Positions 12,912 through 25,275 are shown, counted from the stretch's first letter. The stretch is 64,000 nucleotides of DNA from Tachypleus tridentatus (GCF_004210375.1 NC_134837.1:155847310-155911309), one strand, 5' to 3'. The notes: generated by a model from the letters alone, not told the origin. Numbers and translations are program-made.

Positions 12912-13430
12912 ACGTCTGTGTGTTTCAGCATATTGTATTTCATAATGATAAAAAAATAATAGAAACGATAACACACACGCACACACAAAAAATATATTTT
13001 AGTTTTTCCTTGACGTATTGCTCTGTAGTACCAGTGATACAAGGAAGACATATTTACTTAAAACATTACATCTGTGCACAGGGTCTGCCGGAAGTTAGGT
13101 ATGAAGAATGTCTTCCTTTCAGAGTGAAGTGGAAGACGAGATAGTTGAGGGTCGCAAAGTAAACATTCTTGTGTGGTATATTTTGGTGTTTAAACAGGAA
13201 AAGTTTCTGGTATAAAGCTATTAGAGTGTGTCGCTCTAGTGCATTTGTTTTAATTAGTTTCTGCTATATCCATCCCTGTCTGTAGAATTGAAGGTTGCTG
13301 ATTACTCTTGAAATAAGATATTGTGCACTATTGTACATATAGATCAAATGTTATCCTAGTGTTTTGAGCTACGGGTTTCTAAATCATCGTTGTTAAATGC
13401 AATTCAGTAAGTAAATTACTTATAGCAGTA

Positions 13431-13727
13431 TTTTTCAAAGTGGGATTCGCGGTCTCTCCGGGGCCCGTGAAGCTTTTTTGGGGGGCCTGCAAAAAGTAAG
13501 CTGAAAATAAAGACGCTGAATTTATTTTAATTATAAATAAAGAATAAGGCGATAAGAATTATTTTGAACTAATTAAATGATACAGTATGTCGAAAGGAGT
13601 TGTTATTGTTTTTACTATGACGCTGTCTTTCAATCACCGTTTTAAAGTTATAGATTGGGGGCCTCAAACTTTACTACTCACATCATGGAAACCTCAGACT
13701 GAATGACTTTGGGAACGATTGACCCAC
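13431..13727. mobile_element. Possible hAT-type MITE
   Basis: The left end (cagtatttttcaaagtggg) and the reversed right end (caatcgttcccaaagtc) form imperfect terminal inverted repeats like the CAGTGNTTCCCAAAGTG ends common in hAT elements. The interior is AT-rich and non-coding. No convincing 8-bp target duplication was seen. Confidence 0.35.
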
Positions 13728-13729
13728 AG

Positions 13730-15080
13730 TATGAAGAATTTCATTTCTTCGTTCTTTTATATATTTTATGGTTGTTTTTACTTTAAATTTTAGACATATT
13801 GAAAGAAGGCGTTTCCTCTTCTGCGATTGTGAGAAAAAAAAAAATTGGTGCAGCTGTGGAGCATGTAAGAATTCCGTGAACTGAATATTATCACAGTTGT
13901 TTAATAAACATTTTTAAAAGAGACATTTGTTTGGAGCATAGAGCAAACTGAACTCCATTATTTGAAAGTTTCAGAAAAGAGTATTTTCTCTCTCTCTGTG
14001 TATATATATTACACATTACATTTCTTTAATGCAATGGAAAGTTTGAGTATGTGTTTAAACATTTGAAAGCTTTGAAATGCTTTTCCTTTCTTTATTTCCT
14101 TGGAAGTCCGGAAATAACGTTAGTTTAAAGAAAAGTAAGCCGTAAAAACGTGCGCATGTATGGCCTCACGAAGGAGCTTGTACAAAGTGACCGTAATGGC
14201 AGGCTTGTTCCCATGGTAACAACAGCAACACTCCTTATAACCTTGTGAGAATCTGAGAATGACGCAAGCTCTCTCTCTTTTTTATTCACCAGAGGCTGAG
14301 GCTTAGTATGAATAGTTGTAAAAAAAAGATATATAGCGGAAATCATCTTTCAACAGTAGAAACGAAATGACTTATAAAAAAGTTGTAGCTTTCCACTAAG
14401 ATTACACAGTAATCGTGGGTATAGCTAATTTTAAATGACTCTTGAAAAAAAACGTGATTGGGGTTTAAATATCTGTTTTCAACTAGATTTGTAAAAGGAA
14501 AAAAATTACTGTCATACATAACGCACTCATGACTATTGTGTGCTTTGCTAACTATTTATTTCGTTTCGCTATTCATATTTCTTTCAAGTATTCTAACCTA
14601 ATGTATCTTAATAAATCAGATATTTAATCGCATATTGCAAGAGCTATTACACATGCTAATACAGTGACGCGCATCGCTGTAGGTGCGAGTCATGGCGCTA
14701 TAGGTGACATGTTTAGTTTTGTGCCTATGTAATTGTTACATTGCAGGTTTTCGACCATTCGACACGAAGTGACATTAGTGTAGGCTTATTGCTGGAGGAA
14801 TATAAAAAAGCTTTATTAAAGTCAAATATGCTTATAACAATAACAAGGCTGTTAACGATTTAGGGCCAAATGACTCAACATGAAAGAGGAAATATCGCAG
14901 AGTACAGAGGTTAGGAAAGCAAAAAAACTGAGACCGCAACCCTTAGCAACACACTCATCAGCAAAGCGAAGATTGTGGTTACGAAAGAGAACCCTTTGTC
15001 CCAAATAGCCATCATAATGAAGGTATGCACATCTCTTGATACGACGAGCAAGATAAAAAAAAAACACAATAATTTAAATT
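13730..15080. other. Non-coding stretch with one X-box-like palindrome
   Basis: No gene recognised. Contains a CT/TA-rich simple stretch near 13987-14012 and the palindrome listed separately at 14207-14220. Confidence 0.5.
14207..14220. promoter_or_regulatory. RFX X-box-like palindrome
   Basis: GTTCCCATGGTAAC matches the two-half-site RFX X-box pattern (GTNRCC, spacer, RGYAAC) with one imperfect position. RFX factors drive ciliary genes in animals. The motif alone does not prove a function. Confidence 0.35.
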
Positions 15081-15081
15081 G

Positions 15082-15329
15082 GTTGTTTGTTTGTTTTGAA
15101 GTTTGCGCAAAGTTACTCGAGAGCTACCTGCGCTTGCCTTCCATAAATTAGCAGTGCAAAACTAGAGGTAAGGAAGCCACTCTTGGGCTACGCTTACACC
15201 AATGAATAGTAAGATTAACCGTCACGTTATAACGTCTGAAAGGGCCAGCATGTTTGGTGCAATGGTGATTCGAATCTGCGATTCTCAAATTGCGAGTCGA
15301 ACACACTTACAATCTGCATATGCCGGGCC
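15082..15329 (-). mobile_element. SINE group A with internal deletion
   Basis: The copy runs from the reversed tail (gtttgtttgtttgaag-like) to the reversed head end (catatgccgggcc). The segment that reads tagtcatcaccacccaccgc in other copies is missing. Confidence 0.85.
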
Positions 15330-15566
15330 AATTTACATTGAACGATGGCTCACAGTCTTTCAGAGAATCTAAGAAAGATTGCTCTGATTCTGGTGTCTGG
15401 AGCTTTCTCGTGCTTTTTTAAAATTAAGTTTTACAATGTAGTTCCAGTAGATACGCTTCCTTTGGCGTCTGTGTAAATGGTGTCTTTAAAGGCGACAATA
15501 GAGGTCGGTGGAAACTCTGTCAAACTATGTCATCTACAATTGACTTCGACGTTCTTCCAGAATTTT

Positions 15567-15832
15567 GCCCGGCATAGCTTGGTGGTTAAGACGCTCGAAT
15601 CGTAATCTGAGAGTCGCGGGTTCGAATTCCCAAACATGCTCGCCCTTTCAGTCGTGGAGGCGTTATAAAATCTCGATCAATCCGATTATTCATTGGGAAA
15701 AGAGTAGCCCAAGAGTTGGCGGTGGGTGGTGATGATTACCTGTCTCTTCTCTGGTCTTACACTGCTAAAATAGGGAGGGCTAGCGCAGATAAACATCGAG
15801 TAGCAGCTTTTCGCGAAATTCAAAAAACAAAC
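15567..15832 (+). mobile_element. SINE group A, near full length
   Basis: Begins gcccggcatagcttggtgg, carries the B-box region (cgggttcgaattccc) with a small deletion after it, the full body, and an A-rich tail. Confidence 0.9.
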
Positions 15833-15834
15833 TA

Positions 15835-17060
15835 ATACGAAATATGTCCGGAAGACCGTGTTACGTAGTAAATAGGCTTTTGCGAATTAGGTAAACGTTT
15901 TTGAAATGTTTCTAAATTTAAACAACAAGGCCTGTTATAAGACTGCTGATTGTTGAATTTAAATTTGGTTAGTACGGTTAATAAGTAATAGAAGTGATTA
16001 TATTTCAGATGTAATTAATCATTGGCTTTTATCTTCTGTAACAATGTAACAAAATAACTAATCGGCTGGTAAAATATGGGGGAGTACAGCGACCTCTGTT
16101 GAGCGTCTACATGTTTGATATATGAGCTATTGTACCAGAGTGTATTACTGATATTCCTCGTAATTTCTCAGACACATTGCTTATAATATATCTTCAGGAA
16201 GCAGCAAATGTTGTTGCTGAGAAACACATTTTTATATATATAGAACAATAAACTCAGGCACTATATTCGTATGGGGTCTTATATGTGTGTGCAATGTATT
16301 TGGAATTATTATTTTAAATTTTGGTGTCATCTAATGTTTCAATGTACTGAACTCTGTTATCAAGTTAAATACAGCGCACTTACTTGATAGCTTTGTATTG
16401 CTGGGTATTTAACTAGTCTGTTAGCTTTGGGTGTAAGTAACGGAAGATTTGTAAATGTCTTGAGAAATAAATCTAAATAATGAAATCATACCAGCTCTTA
16501 AGTTCACATTAACAAAATTTACCGTGTAAACAATGGTTAGATTTTAAAGTTTAATTATTCATAATGATTTATTTCAAATTCATATATATACTAGAAATAA
16601 ATTTTCAGATTCATCGGTATTAGCTATCAATGTATTGAAAGCCAATATAATAAATGGTAATTAGTAATAGTAATAAAAATTAGTATTAATAATAAATTTT
16701 ATTTTGATATAAATAACATTATATAAGTATTTCTGTTTTAGTTTTTATGTTTGGAAAGTGTAAGTTCTCGAATTCTTTGTTTTTTTCATCATATTTAGAT
16801 TGTATATTTTTTCCATGTCATTGAACTTTGCTAAATCTATTTAACGTTTTATAAATATTATAACATCTGGAATGGTGATATATTAAAAAAAAAAAAAATT
16901 TTGTATATGTGTTGTCACAATTTATGATAACTTAAATTCATTAAGTACCTTCCCAGCAGGTAATACCATACTGTAGAATAGAATCAAAACAGTCATAATA
17001 GATAGTGAAATCTTACTGAAAATTTTAACTTTTTTTCTATTACTTTTATCGTTCTCTCTA
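15835..17060. other. AT-rich non-coding stretch
   Basis: No domain-bearing open frame. Contains a long A-run near 16886-16898. Confidence 0.6.
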
Positions 17061-17062
17061 AT

Positions 17063-17180
17063 GCCTCATCCCAGAAACACAGCGGTATGTCTGCGGATTC
17101 CCAACGCCAAAATCCGGGTTTCGATACCAATAGCAAGAAAAACATAGCTTACAGTATAGCTTTGTGAACAATTACAAAAA
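17063..17180 (+). mobile_element. SINE group B/C, diverged
   Basis: The A-box side (acagcggtatgtctgcgg) and B-box side (ccgggtttcgatacc) of the Val-like head are present. The tail is diverged. Confidence 0.7.
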
Positions 17181-17440
17181 AACAAAGTTTTTTTCAATTA
17201 GATAGATGATCTATTATTGTTCTGAGGTATCTCACATATCATGATTTTTGTAAGATAGAACTAACGTTCACAGTTGTTTTAATAAATTATTTTCATTTGC
17301 TTATTAAACTGATTTTAACATTTAAACATAAATCTTCATTACGCCACTTCTTTGTACGTTTTGAATAACTATTTTTGAAACGTCGTTATTATAATTTTCA
17401 TTGTACATTTAGACTGATCATCTGCGAAACTAGTTTGCCT

Positions 17441-17550
17441 TTTGGTGGCTCAGCGCTAAGCTTGAGTGTTGATAACTAAAAATCTGGTTCCAATACTCGC
17501 GGTGGTCAAAGCGCAAAGAGCCAATAGTGTAGTTTTAAATTTAGCAACAA
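17441..17550 (+). mobile_element. SINE group C, diverged
   Basis: The sequence ggtggctcagcgctaagc ... ggttccaatactcgcggtgg resembles the group C head, followed by an eroded tail. Confidence 0.5.
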
Positions 17551-18029
17551 ACAACTACGCAAAACTAGGTATTTTCTCATTAGTTTTAATTTTACAAAAC
17601 ATCATTTAAATAAAATAAAAATAACAAAGGCCCTAAAAACTGATCCCTGAAGTATTTCAGAAGTAATTTCTATCTCATACCTTATAATTGTATTACTTTA
17701 ACCACAAATGTGTTTGTAAGTGAGTAGTATTCTGTCTAAACTCGATAACCCAAAGGAAGGTATTAAATATATAGTGGTGGAAATGTTTATTACATCACTC
17801 AACTTTTTCATGCTTTGTTTTCGGATTTTCCGTTTCTGTTTTGAGGCTTTAATATGTGTAGGTGTAATTGTTTTATTTTATAGGTGATTCATTACTGTTT
17901 AATTATTACATCAGCAGCTGCATAGGTTATCTGGATATTGCGTCAGCCGTTTTGAGGCTATAAATATAGGTTCTTACTGAGAGTCAGTTTGGAATTCTAT
18001 CTGGTACAACGCGTGCTTGTGCGATACTA

Positions 18030-18050
18030 CACTAACTGGAGATTGCGATT

Positions 18051-18091
<41 letters not shown>

Positions 18092-19130
18092 GTTATTGTT
18101 TCTTTGAGTAAACAGGCATTTTCAACAAGGCAGATTGTTAGAAGAATTTAATTTAATCAGTCTGTTGTGAGCCGCTGGGTGCAGAGATGTAGAGAGACTG
18201 GGTGTGTGGATCGCCGAAAGGAAAAGAAAGCTTCTCCAGCAGTTGACCATCGTGTTCGAAAGAGCATGACAGGGAACGTCATGAACAACTGTAATCTTGC
18301 GCAACTTTCTGCAATCCTATGTTCAACCGGTCTCTCAGCAAGGTGTCAATAAGTAAACCTTTCCTCACCCACAAGATGAGGCTAAACTTGGTCAAAGAGC
18401 GTGCTTACCGCACTGAAGCAATGCGAAGCAAAGTAGTCTTTTCATATTAATCAAAGTTCAACTTGTTCAGGCCTGATGGAAAAACGCTTTATACAACGTT
18501 CTTGTGGAGAAGAGTTTCATCCAACGTATTTCAGTGCAATTGTAAAGGATCTGCGTGGTCAGGTAATGTGGTAATACATCCCTTGCCAGAGAGTGGTGTG
18601 CCTACATTTTTGAAAAGGCACTGTCAGTATCAATAAGTACATCAAGATCCTCTAATTGTGGTTAACACCAATAATTCAGGATCATTTTGATGGAGCTGAC
18701 CAGTGCACATTGTAGAATGATCTGCTCCATATCAAGGAGCTAATAAGGTTGGCACTATTCATGCACTCTATGCAGCAGACAAGAAATTAAGAGGAAATTT
18801 CACTTTGCTGCGGTGTGTATTGAAAAAAACATCTTAGTTTTTACTGCTTCAAGTGAAAGACTACGTTCGAAGAAGGAGGATCATGAAACAACGCTGTCAG
18901 GCAACAGCCCAGAATTCAAACCTATAAAATGTTGCTGGAAAGTAATGGATAACAAAATTCAAGAGAAGAAACCAAGAGACACCTTAGAACTGCAGGAAGC
19001 TCTAATCCACTTTTGGCGTCATGAACTTACCTACATTCAGTCCATTGTGCACTCTGTACAACAGCAATGTCAAGCAGCTACCAAGGTTAGACGAGACAAA
19101 ATCAAATATCAAAACAAGAACAGGCCTTAG
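18030..19130 (+). pseudogene. Tc1-like transposase, decayed
   Basis: Tc1 transposases bind the element ends and cut and paste through a DDE/D catalytic core. The N-terminal helix-turn-helix is readable: AFSTRQIVRRI then NQSVVSRWVQRCRETG (18116-18204). The middle shows SKFNLFRPDGKTL (about 18450-18490), but the preceding catalytic DE is replaced by a stop-containing reading. The C-terminus is open from 18813 to 19130 and has the family ending: KVMDNKIQEKKPRDTLELQEAL, IVHSVQQQCQA. The DNDPKH block and the SPDLNPIE block are not intact. Several frame changes occur. No convincing terminal inverted repeats flank it. Confidence 0.75.
18055..18089. repeat. (AC)n microsatellite
   Basis: Uninterrupted AC dinucleotide run of about 17 units. 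It sits inside the region encoding the N-terminus of the adjacent Tc1-like transposase remnant. Confidence 0.95.
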
Positions 19131-19604
19131 ACCACTTTTTTTCTTTTGTCAGTTACATTTATGTCGTTATATTTAAACCTAGGGTTTACTTACTCCGAGA
19201 ATATTTTCGTATTTGCCAAGTATTTGTTGATCGTTTCCTGCAACATTTTTATCACCGTTGGATTTTTAATAAAGATACACATATCTCTATTTGGATGATT
19301 GAAATATAATTCAACTTACACCACCCAATGCCCATAACTGTTTTACTCTAATTCTGACACTTCTACGATGTACAATCTCGTAAAATGGTACAGGAACCAA
19401 GAAAGGTGTGAAGGAAAAGGGTGATACATTAGTTTTTACCATCACTATATACACACTGTTGTCATTCAGCATATCTTCTGTGACAGGATGTTCAACTTCT
19501 CTGGCTATTGAGTAATATAGTATTTTGATCACTTGTAATGTAGATCCGAGCGTACATGGTCCGCGTCCTATTACCACAATATATAAATCGCGCTTTGCAT
19601 TCTA

Positions 19605-20078
19605 GAGCAGTGGGGGCATTATAAGTTTGTTTGTTTGTTTGTTTTGTTTGCTTTTTAATTTCACGCAAAGCTACACAAGGCCTATCTGCGGTAGCCGTCC
19701 CTAACTTAGCAGTGTAAGACTAGAGGGAAGGTAGTTATCCATCGCCACCCATCACCAACTCTGGGGTTACTCTTTTACCAACTAATAGTTGGATTGACCG
19801 TCACATTATGATGCCGCTACGGCTGAAAGGGCGAGCGTGTTTGATGTGACCGGGTTCCGAACCCGCGACCTTCAGACTACGAATCGAGCACCTTAACTAC
19901 CTCGTCATGCCGGGTCTGGCATTATAAGAATGGGGGCGAAATTTCCCTATTCGATTAGACTAATCCAGGAATTGGTGGTGTTGACTAACTACTATCCCTA
20001 TAGTCTATCACTTCAGAATTAGAGACGGTAAGCGTAATAGATAGGTCTCGAGTAGTTTTGTGAGGAATTTAACAAACA
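19605..20078 (+). mobile_element. SINE group A, diverged host copy split by a younger SINE
   Basis: A headless, diverged group A body reads gcagtgggggcattataag at 19607-19625, is interrupted by an inverted SINE, and resumes at 19918 (ggcattataagaatggggg) through agagacggtaagcg to an A-rich end. Confidence 0.65.
19626..19917 (-). mobile_element. SINE group A, full length, nested, 11-bp TSD
   Basis: A full-length minus-strand copy, from a reversed (gttt)n tail to the reversed head end (atgccgggtc). It is flanked by a perfect 11-bp direct repeat, ggcattataag, at 19615-19625 and 19918-19928. The repeat shows that this copy inserted into an older SINE body. Confidence 0.9.
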
Positions 20079-20079
20079 A

Positions 20080-20620
20080 GTGTTGCATATAAAAACAATG
20101 TTGTTGTTTTTTGTGTGCGTGTGTGTATGTGTGATAGGAACCAATTTGAAACAAATGGAGTTTAGGGACGGCTTGAATGAGGAACGAAAAGAGTTTTCGT
20201 AAGTGCATCACAGTAATAAAGCAACGTTTCGTCAAGGTTTTATCGTCAGTTAACAACACATGATGACAGAATTTTGTCGAAACAATATAGATTTGTTAGT
20301 ATATTAACTTTGCAATAAAGTTTTCTTTGCTACCAATTCAAGCCATTCCCAAACTATTAACAGCATTGTTATTTCTTTGAATTCAACTACTAACTTACTC
20401 AACGCTCGAATATTTTTGAAGCTTGTATTACAGAACCGTAGTACCCAAAGATTTTCGTAGACTAGTCATTAATAATAAGTGTAGGATATGACATCACAAT
20501 AAAACTGATGATAGTTTAAACTGTATCATTCTTTAATGGCCTACTACGGGTTTTTAGTAATCAATATTTATGAAATGTGAAATGAGACATAATATACACG
20601 AATCGACAAGTAAGTGTTCT
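20080..20620. other. Non-coding stretch, nothing recognised
   Basis: AT-rich, with a short gt run near 20117-20131. No supported gene. Confidence 0.55.
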
Positions 20621-20625
20621 GCGGA

Positions 20626-20735
20626 GGGTAATTATACTTTATCAGAATGAAAGATGTTCAGGGCTAGTGCTGTTTTGAGAGGGTAATTATACTTTATCAA
20701 AATGAAAGATGTTCAGGGCTAGTGCTGTTTTTGAA
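20626..20735. repeat. Tandem duplication, two 55-bp units
   Basis: Unit starts at 20626 and 20681. Over the first 50 bases the units differ at one position (g versus a in atcagaatg/atcaaaatg). Near identity indicates a recent duplication. Confidence 0.9.
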
Positions 20736-20739
20736 ATTA

Positions 20740-23000
20740 TTTACTCCATAGTTGGTCATACCCAATGTGATTGGCCATGATTATGTATTATTGCCTGAAA
20801 CAATACCGTAATAGTAATCTCCGAAGCTTAATTTTAGACCACACATGTTGAAATACATTATGCTTCCCCTTCACTATACGTGGATATCAGCTTTCCGTAG
20901 AACTGTAAGCAGACGAAATACGCACGTGACTGTGTGTTCTTCCAGTCTCTACTACGTTCTTTATCTTAAAAAAGAGTAATTAATTTCACGATAAAGCTGG
21001 AAATTACAAGTCATTCTCATCTTCGTATTCTAATATATTTTCTTTTTACGACGCCAACAGATGTTTAGTTTCACTGCAATAACATTTTGGGTCTATGAGT
21101 TCTCTTCTGTAATCAAAGACTGCACTTTGTAGTTGAAATTAGCTTGGTGAATGATTTCAAAGCTTTTAATTGTTCTAAATGTTTTGTTGTGAGGGTGTTC
21201 CCACTTCCGTGAACAAAAGAGAAATTTTCTGCAATTTTTTGTGTTCTTTGACTTTAACATTGTGTATTAATCTCTGGTTGTATGCATGACTTTCTCCGGA
21301 AAGGTTTATATATAGTTCCCCTGGATAAGTTAATCAGAGCCTGGTTTAAGCTTTCAATGGTTGGTAGTTTACGATAAACCAATTGTATAGTTTATAACCA
21401 CCCATGGCGTCATAACTTTCATCTGTGGCAAAACTCATTGTGTTAACATATTCGGAATCGTAATTAAAACAATAGGTATGTTGGGTTTATGGCCAATGAT
21501 ATCACTAATAGCTAAGCCCAGCTGATGATACAATGCATTATAATAATCGTAGGTCTTAGTTTTAAGGGTTGATTTAGGGCTTTAAGTATTTCTTAAAGTT
21601 ATTTGTAGTTTTTAGTTCACAAACAAGTTAATATTGGTGAAAATTTATTAATAAATGTGTTTGTAAGTGTAAATCAAACTTTTCTATTTTATACTCTGTT
21701 TATTCATTCAGTGGGAAGTTTGTGGTGTGCAAATACTTATTTTCTTGTTAATCAGTCGTCAATGGTGAAAGAAATACTAAAGCGTCAGAATATGTTTAAA
21801 ACTCTCTTGATGAACAACCCAAACAGCACCTTCTAATATTTTGGATGTACAAATAATGTTATGAAAACCTCGTTTATAGCCATTGTAATAATTATGTCTA
21901 TTCATTCCTGATTCGTTTTCATAATGTTTCCTTTGATATAATTTGTCAATTTTTATGATGCTGTTAACTCGAGAATGAATGAAACAGTTCATCCAGAAAG
22001 CAAGCAAGTTCGTGTAATAAACATTGAAAAGTATATTGTTCAGTTCCGTTGCCATTCCTAGTTGTTAGTTACCTTAAAGTCAGTGGATAATGCTTGTGAT
22101 GATGGCTTTCGCATGTGTTGGGAATTTCATACAGTATAAATTTTAGGGTGATTTTTTTTCTACTTTTAGAATTTTAACCACTTTTAAGGGTAACTATCTT
22201 CCAACAGTTGGCTGCAAACAATGAAGGGTAGTAGGAGTTGAGACGTTGTGGAAGTAAGCAGTCAACTCCATGCCTTTAATTAATTAAATGATTGATTTTC
22301 CGTGTTAGCTGGCTCGTTTAACACCAGCGTTTGTATTTTGTCTGACAGAGAGGATATCTCCAACACATTTGGGAGCTATTACAACTGGCATTATCCACTA
22401 TGACTTTAAGGCAACAAGTAAGAACGACAAAGGAAACTGAACAAAAAACAAATCGAAACAAAAACAACTCTATAATGCTTATTTTCTATTAAGTTCATAA
22501 TTATTTTATAGTGCTGATTTTAATCGCCTATTAACAATTAATTGAATTAATAGTATTGAAGCTACTAATTTTGTTATATCAATAATCAGTTAATTCGTGG
22601 ATCATTTTTAGTTCTGCCAGATTTTGATACATCTCTAAACTGTAAGTATTCATATGACTTGTTCCTAAATCTACACTTGCCATCAGGAGTGCCTGAGAAC
22701 CAAATATCTGACCTTCTTAAGTAAGACGTTCAGATCAAAAGCAAACGAAGTTAATGTTATGACATCTTTTCTAAAGCAAACTGTTGTGGTTTATTATTAA
22801 GGGGTTCCAATGACCTATATTAATAATACACTTTCATATAAATTATATTTTGTTGTTAACTATTAAAGAGTACCAATAAATTTAATATTTTCGGTATTTA
22901 TACCCAGCAAAATATAAATGTTGTATTGTTCTCTTTTATTCTTCTTTATAATTTCACAAAAAAAAAACAACCGTATTACTTCCACTGGCTTATAAAAAGT
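20740..23000. other. Non-coding stretch, nothing recognised
   Basis: Only short AT-rich open frames without domain signatures. Confidence 0.55.
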
Positions 23001-23005
23001 ATGAA

Positions 23006-23272
23006 ACGGGAGTTTGCTGATGAATGTAATGCTGGTGTGTGAATCCAATAGTCCATGGTTCGTGTCCCGTTTCAAAAAATTTGAGTTCTGCGCATTCGAC
23101 CATGTGTTCATTATAAGAGTGAGAGTTAAGTCCTAGTATTCGTTTAGAGTAACCAAATAATCTACGTAGATGTATATTAGCTGTTTTCCATCTGGTCTTA
23201 TTGTTTAAAATTAGGAAATGCTGGCACATGCAACTCTTCTATGTCTCTGAGGGAATATTAGAAATAACCAAA
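23006..23272 (+). mobile_element. SINE group A body with a variant head, diverged
   Basis: The body aligns with group A by eye (attataagagtgagagtt, agctgttttccatctggtc, ttaggaaatgct). The head carries a B-box (ggttcgtgtcccg) but differs from the Thr-like consensus. Confidence 0.55.
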
Positions 23273-23720
23273 CAATGCTTTAGTCATGAAAATAATAACT
23301 GCTTTACAATTAAATAAGGTAATGTTTTGTTTATGAGAAAGTATGTTGTTCTTAAGAACTTATCATTTTACTTATTATAAAACCGACTTTGGAATAATTT
23401 TCGTTAACAAAAATGAATGATTTTAATATAGCATTCATTTTTAAATACAGTCATTCCCTCAAATAGTCCACCCAGTTTAGGTAAATTCAAAATTTCAGCT
23501 TTTTTGTTTCGGGTTAAGCGTAAAAAGGCCCTTATCTGCGATGTTCTCACCACAGGGATGAAACCCTGAATTTCAGCATTACAATGTTTATCGACTATAC
23601 TTTATTTTTCTGTCTTTTAAACTTATAATAATTAAACTAAAACAAAATGTATATTTTTGGTGTTTTCATAGAAAGAAATATATTTAAACTTGTTCACAAT
23701 TGTTTGTTTTTTTAATACAG

Positions 23721-23786
23721 GTGAGCTACATTAACTATGAAGAAATCACGTATGTGAACTTGAGACATACCGAGTTTTTTTTTCAG
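23721..23786 (+). other. Candidate 66-nt internal exon
   Basis: A pyrimidine-rich tract ending in AATACAG (through 23720) is a good 3' splice site. GTGAGT at 23787-23792 is a strong 5' splice site. The 66 nt between them divide by three and are open in frame 1, reading VSYINYEEITYVNLRHTEFF plus two residues. The encoded peptide was not recognised. The sequence shows splice-like signals only. That it is a real exon is inference, and in AT-rich DNA such pairs can occur by chance. Confidence 0.35.
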
Positions 23787-24056
23787 GTGAGTAAAATTTA
23801 TAGAATTTTTAAAGAAGTGGCATTGTTTAATTATTTTAAGGTACGTAATGGAATTTATCTTTTTAAAATTTTATGAAAATATACGTTTGTTTTACACCAA
23901 GTACATTGCATTATTGATATCATACAGTGTTTCAAGCATGTTTGATCGTAATAATGGAGTACTTTAAATAATTTAGTATTTTTTTATTTCATTTTATAAT
24001 TAGTTTTTGTTGATTTAGAAGTTTTTTCAAATAATTTCAAATACCATATTTTTAAG

Positions 24057-24175
24057 CTTGGTGGCACAGTGGAAAGTTTATGGGCTTAAAACGTTAAAAT
24101 CCAAGATTTGAATCCCCCCGATGAACACAGCATATAGCCTAGTGTGGACTGCTCTGAAAACAAACTGAGCTATTA
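24057..24175 (+). mobile_element. SINE group B/C, diverged
   Basis: Reads gcttggtggcacagtgg, then aaaacgttaaaatccaag and a B-box-like gatttgaatcccccc, then a tail with atagcctagtgtgg. Confidence 0.6.
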
Positions 24176-24339
24176 ACAAAATTAAATAGTTCTTCAGTCG
24201 TTTTAGTACTTTTTCCTAGGGCATTTTGTAAAAAAGAACAGTATGTTTTAGCAAAAGTAGAATACTTATTTTGAGTTTTTGATTTTTACACTTGTGTATC
24301 CTTCGTTTTAGAAGACTGGAATTATGATTGAAATGATCA

Positions 24340-24512
24340 CGAAATGATAATTATGATGTGCCTGTCAATCCCAATATTTGTTGATAAAGAGTATCCCAAG
24401 AGTTGGGGGTGAGGGCCTTTGACTAACTAACTACCTTTCCTGTAGCTTGTCGTTTCAAAATTGGACACGGCTAGCGCAGATAGTTCTTAAGCAGCTTTAT
24501 ACAAAATTCAGA
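24340..24512 (+). mobile_element. SINE group A body, headless and diverged
   Basis: Body motifs are recognisable (gtcaatcccaatatttgttg, cccaagagttggggg, cggctagcgcagatag) and the copy ends aattcagaacaaacc. The head is missing. Confidence 0.75.
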
Positions 24513-24551
24513 ACAAACCAGTCTATAGTGGTTGAAAAGTAAGTAAGTTTT

Positions 24552-24645
24552 ACGGATTTACAACACCACAATTAACTATTTGATTCTCTGCGGTGGACAC
24601 AAATAGATAGCCCAACATGTAGCTTTACTCTTAATAAAAAAAAAC
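24552..24645 (+). mobile_element. SINE group B, 3' part
   Basis: Reads ggatttacaacaccacaatt, a degraded B-box (ttgattctctgcggtgg) and the tail block atagatagcccaacatgtag followed by an A-rich run. Confidence 0.55.
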
Positions 24646-25144
24646 AAAAAACTCAAGATACTAGGTTGTTTATAATACTATCAAAATGTATATAAAAAAC
24701 AAGGTATACCAACCAGTTCTTATAATTCAACCGTCTGTGGACCAAACACTAAAAGTAATATAAAACAGTTATGTTTTCTGAATGTAGCAATAGTAATAAT
24801 AATTTCTCCAGATACCTCTTTGCATGGTTATAAAGTTAAAAAAAATTTTTGTCGTCGATTACTTTTATATAGATCAGTTTTTCTGAGTAATGTTATGTAT
24901 AATATATTATTACTGCAATAGTATATCTACTGTTTGACTAGTTTGATAGTGATTGTGAAAATCTCTCAGCCATTTTATTTTTACTTGTTATTCATGGGAA
25001 ATATGTTGAAAATTAATAATTTATATGAAAAAATTATCCCCATAAATGGTTATTTCTTTATTCTTTCAAAATAATTTTAAATAATAACGTATAATTTATT
25101 TGAATTTTATCATAACTGGTTTTGGCTTTATTTTGGGTCATTAT

Positions 25145-25275
25145 GTTTTGTTTTGTTTTTTTAGTTAAGCACAAAGCTACAGAATGGGCTATCTGTGCTC
25201 TGCCCACCACGGGTATCGAAACCCGAATATTAACGTTGTAAGTCCGCAGACATACCGCTGAGCCACTGGGGGGGC
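25145..25275 (-). mobile_element. SINE group C with 12-bp TSD
   Basis: Full minus-strand copy: reversed tail (agttaagcacaaagctac), reversed B-box (gggtatcgaaacccg), reversed A-box side (taccgctgagccactgg). The direct repeat ttgggtcattat at 25133-25144 and 25276-25287 marks insertion. Confidence 0.9.
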
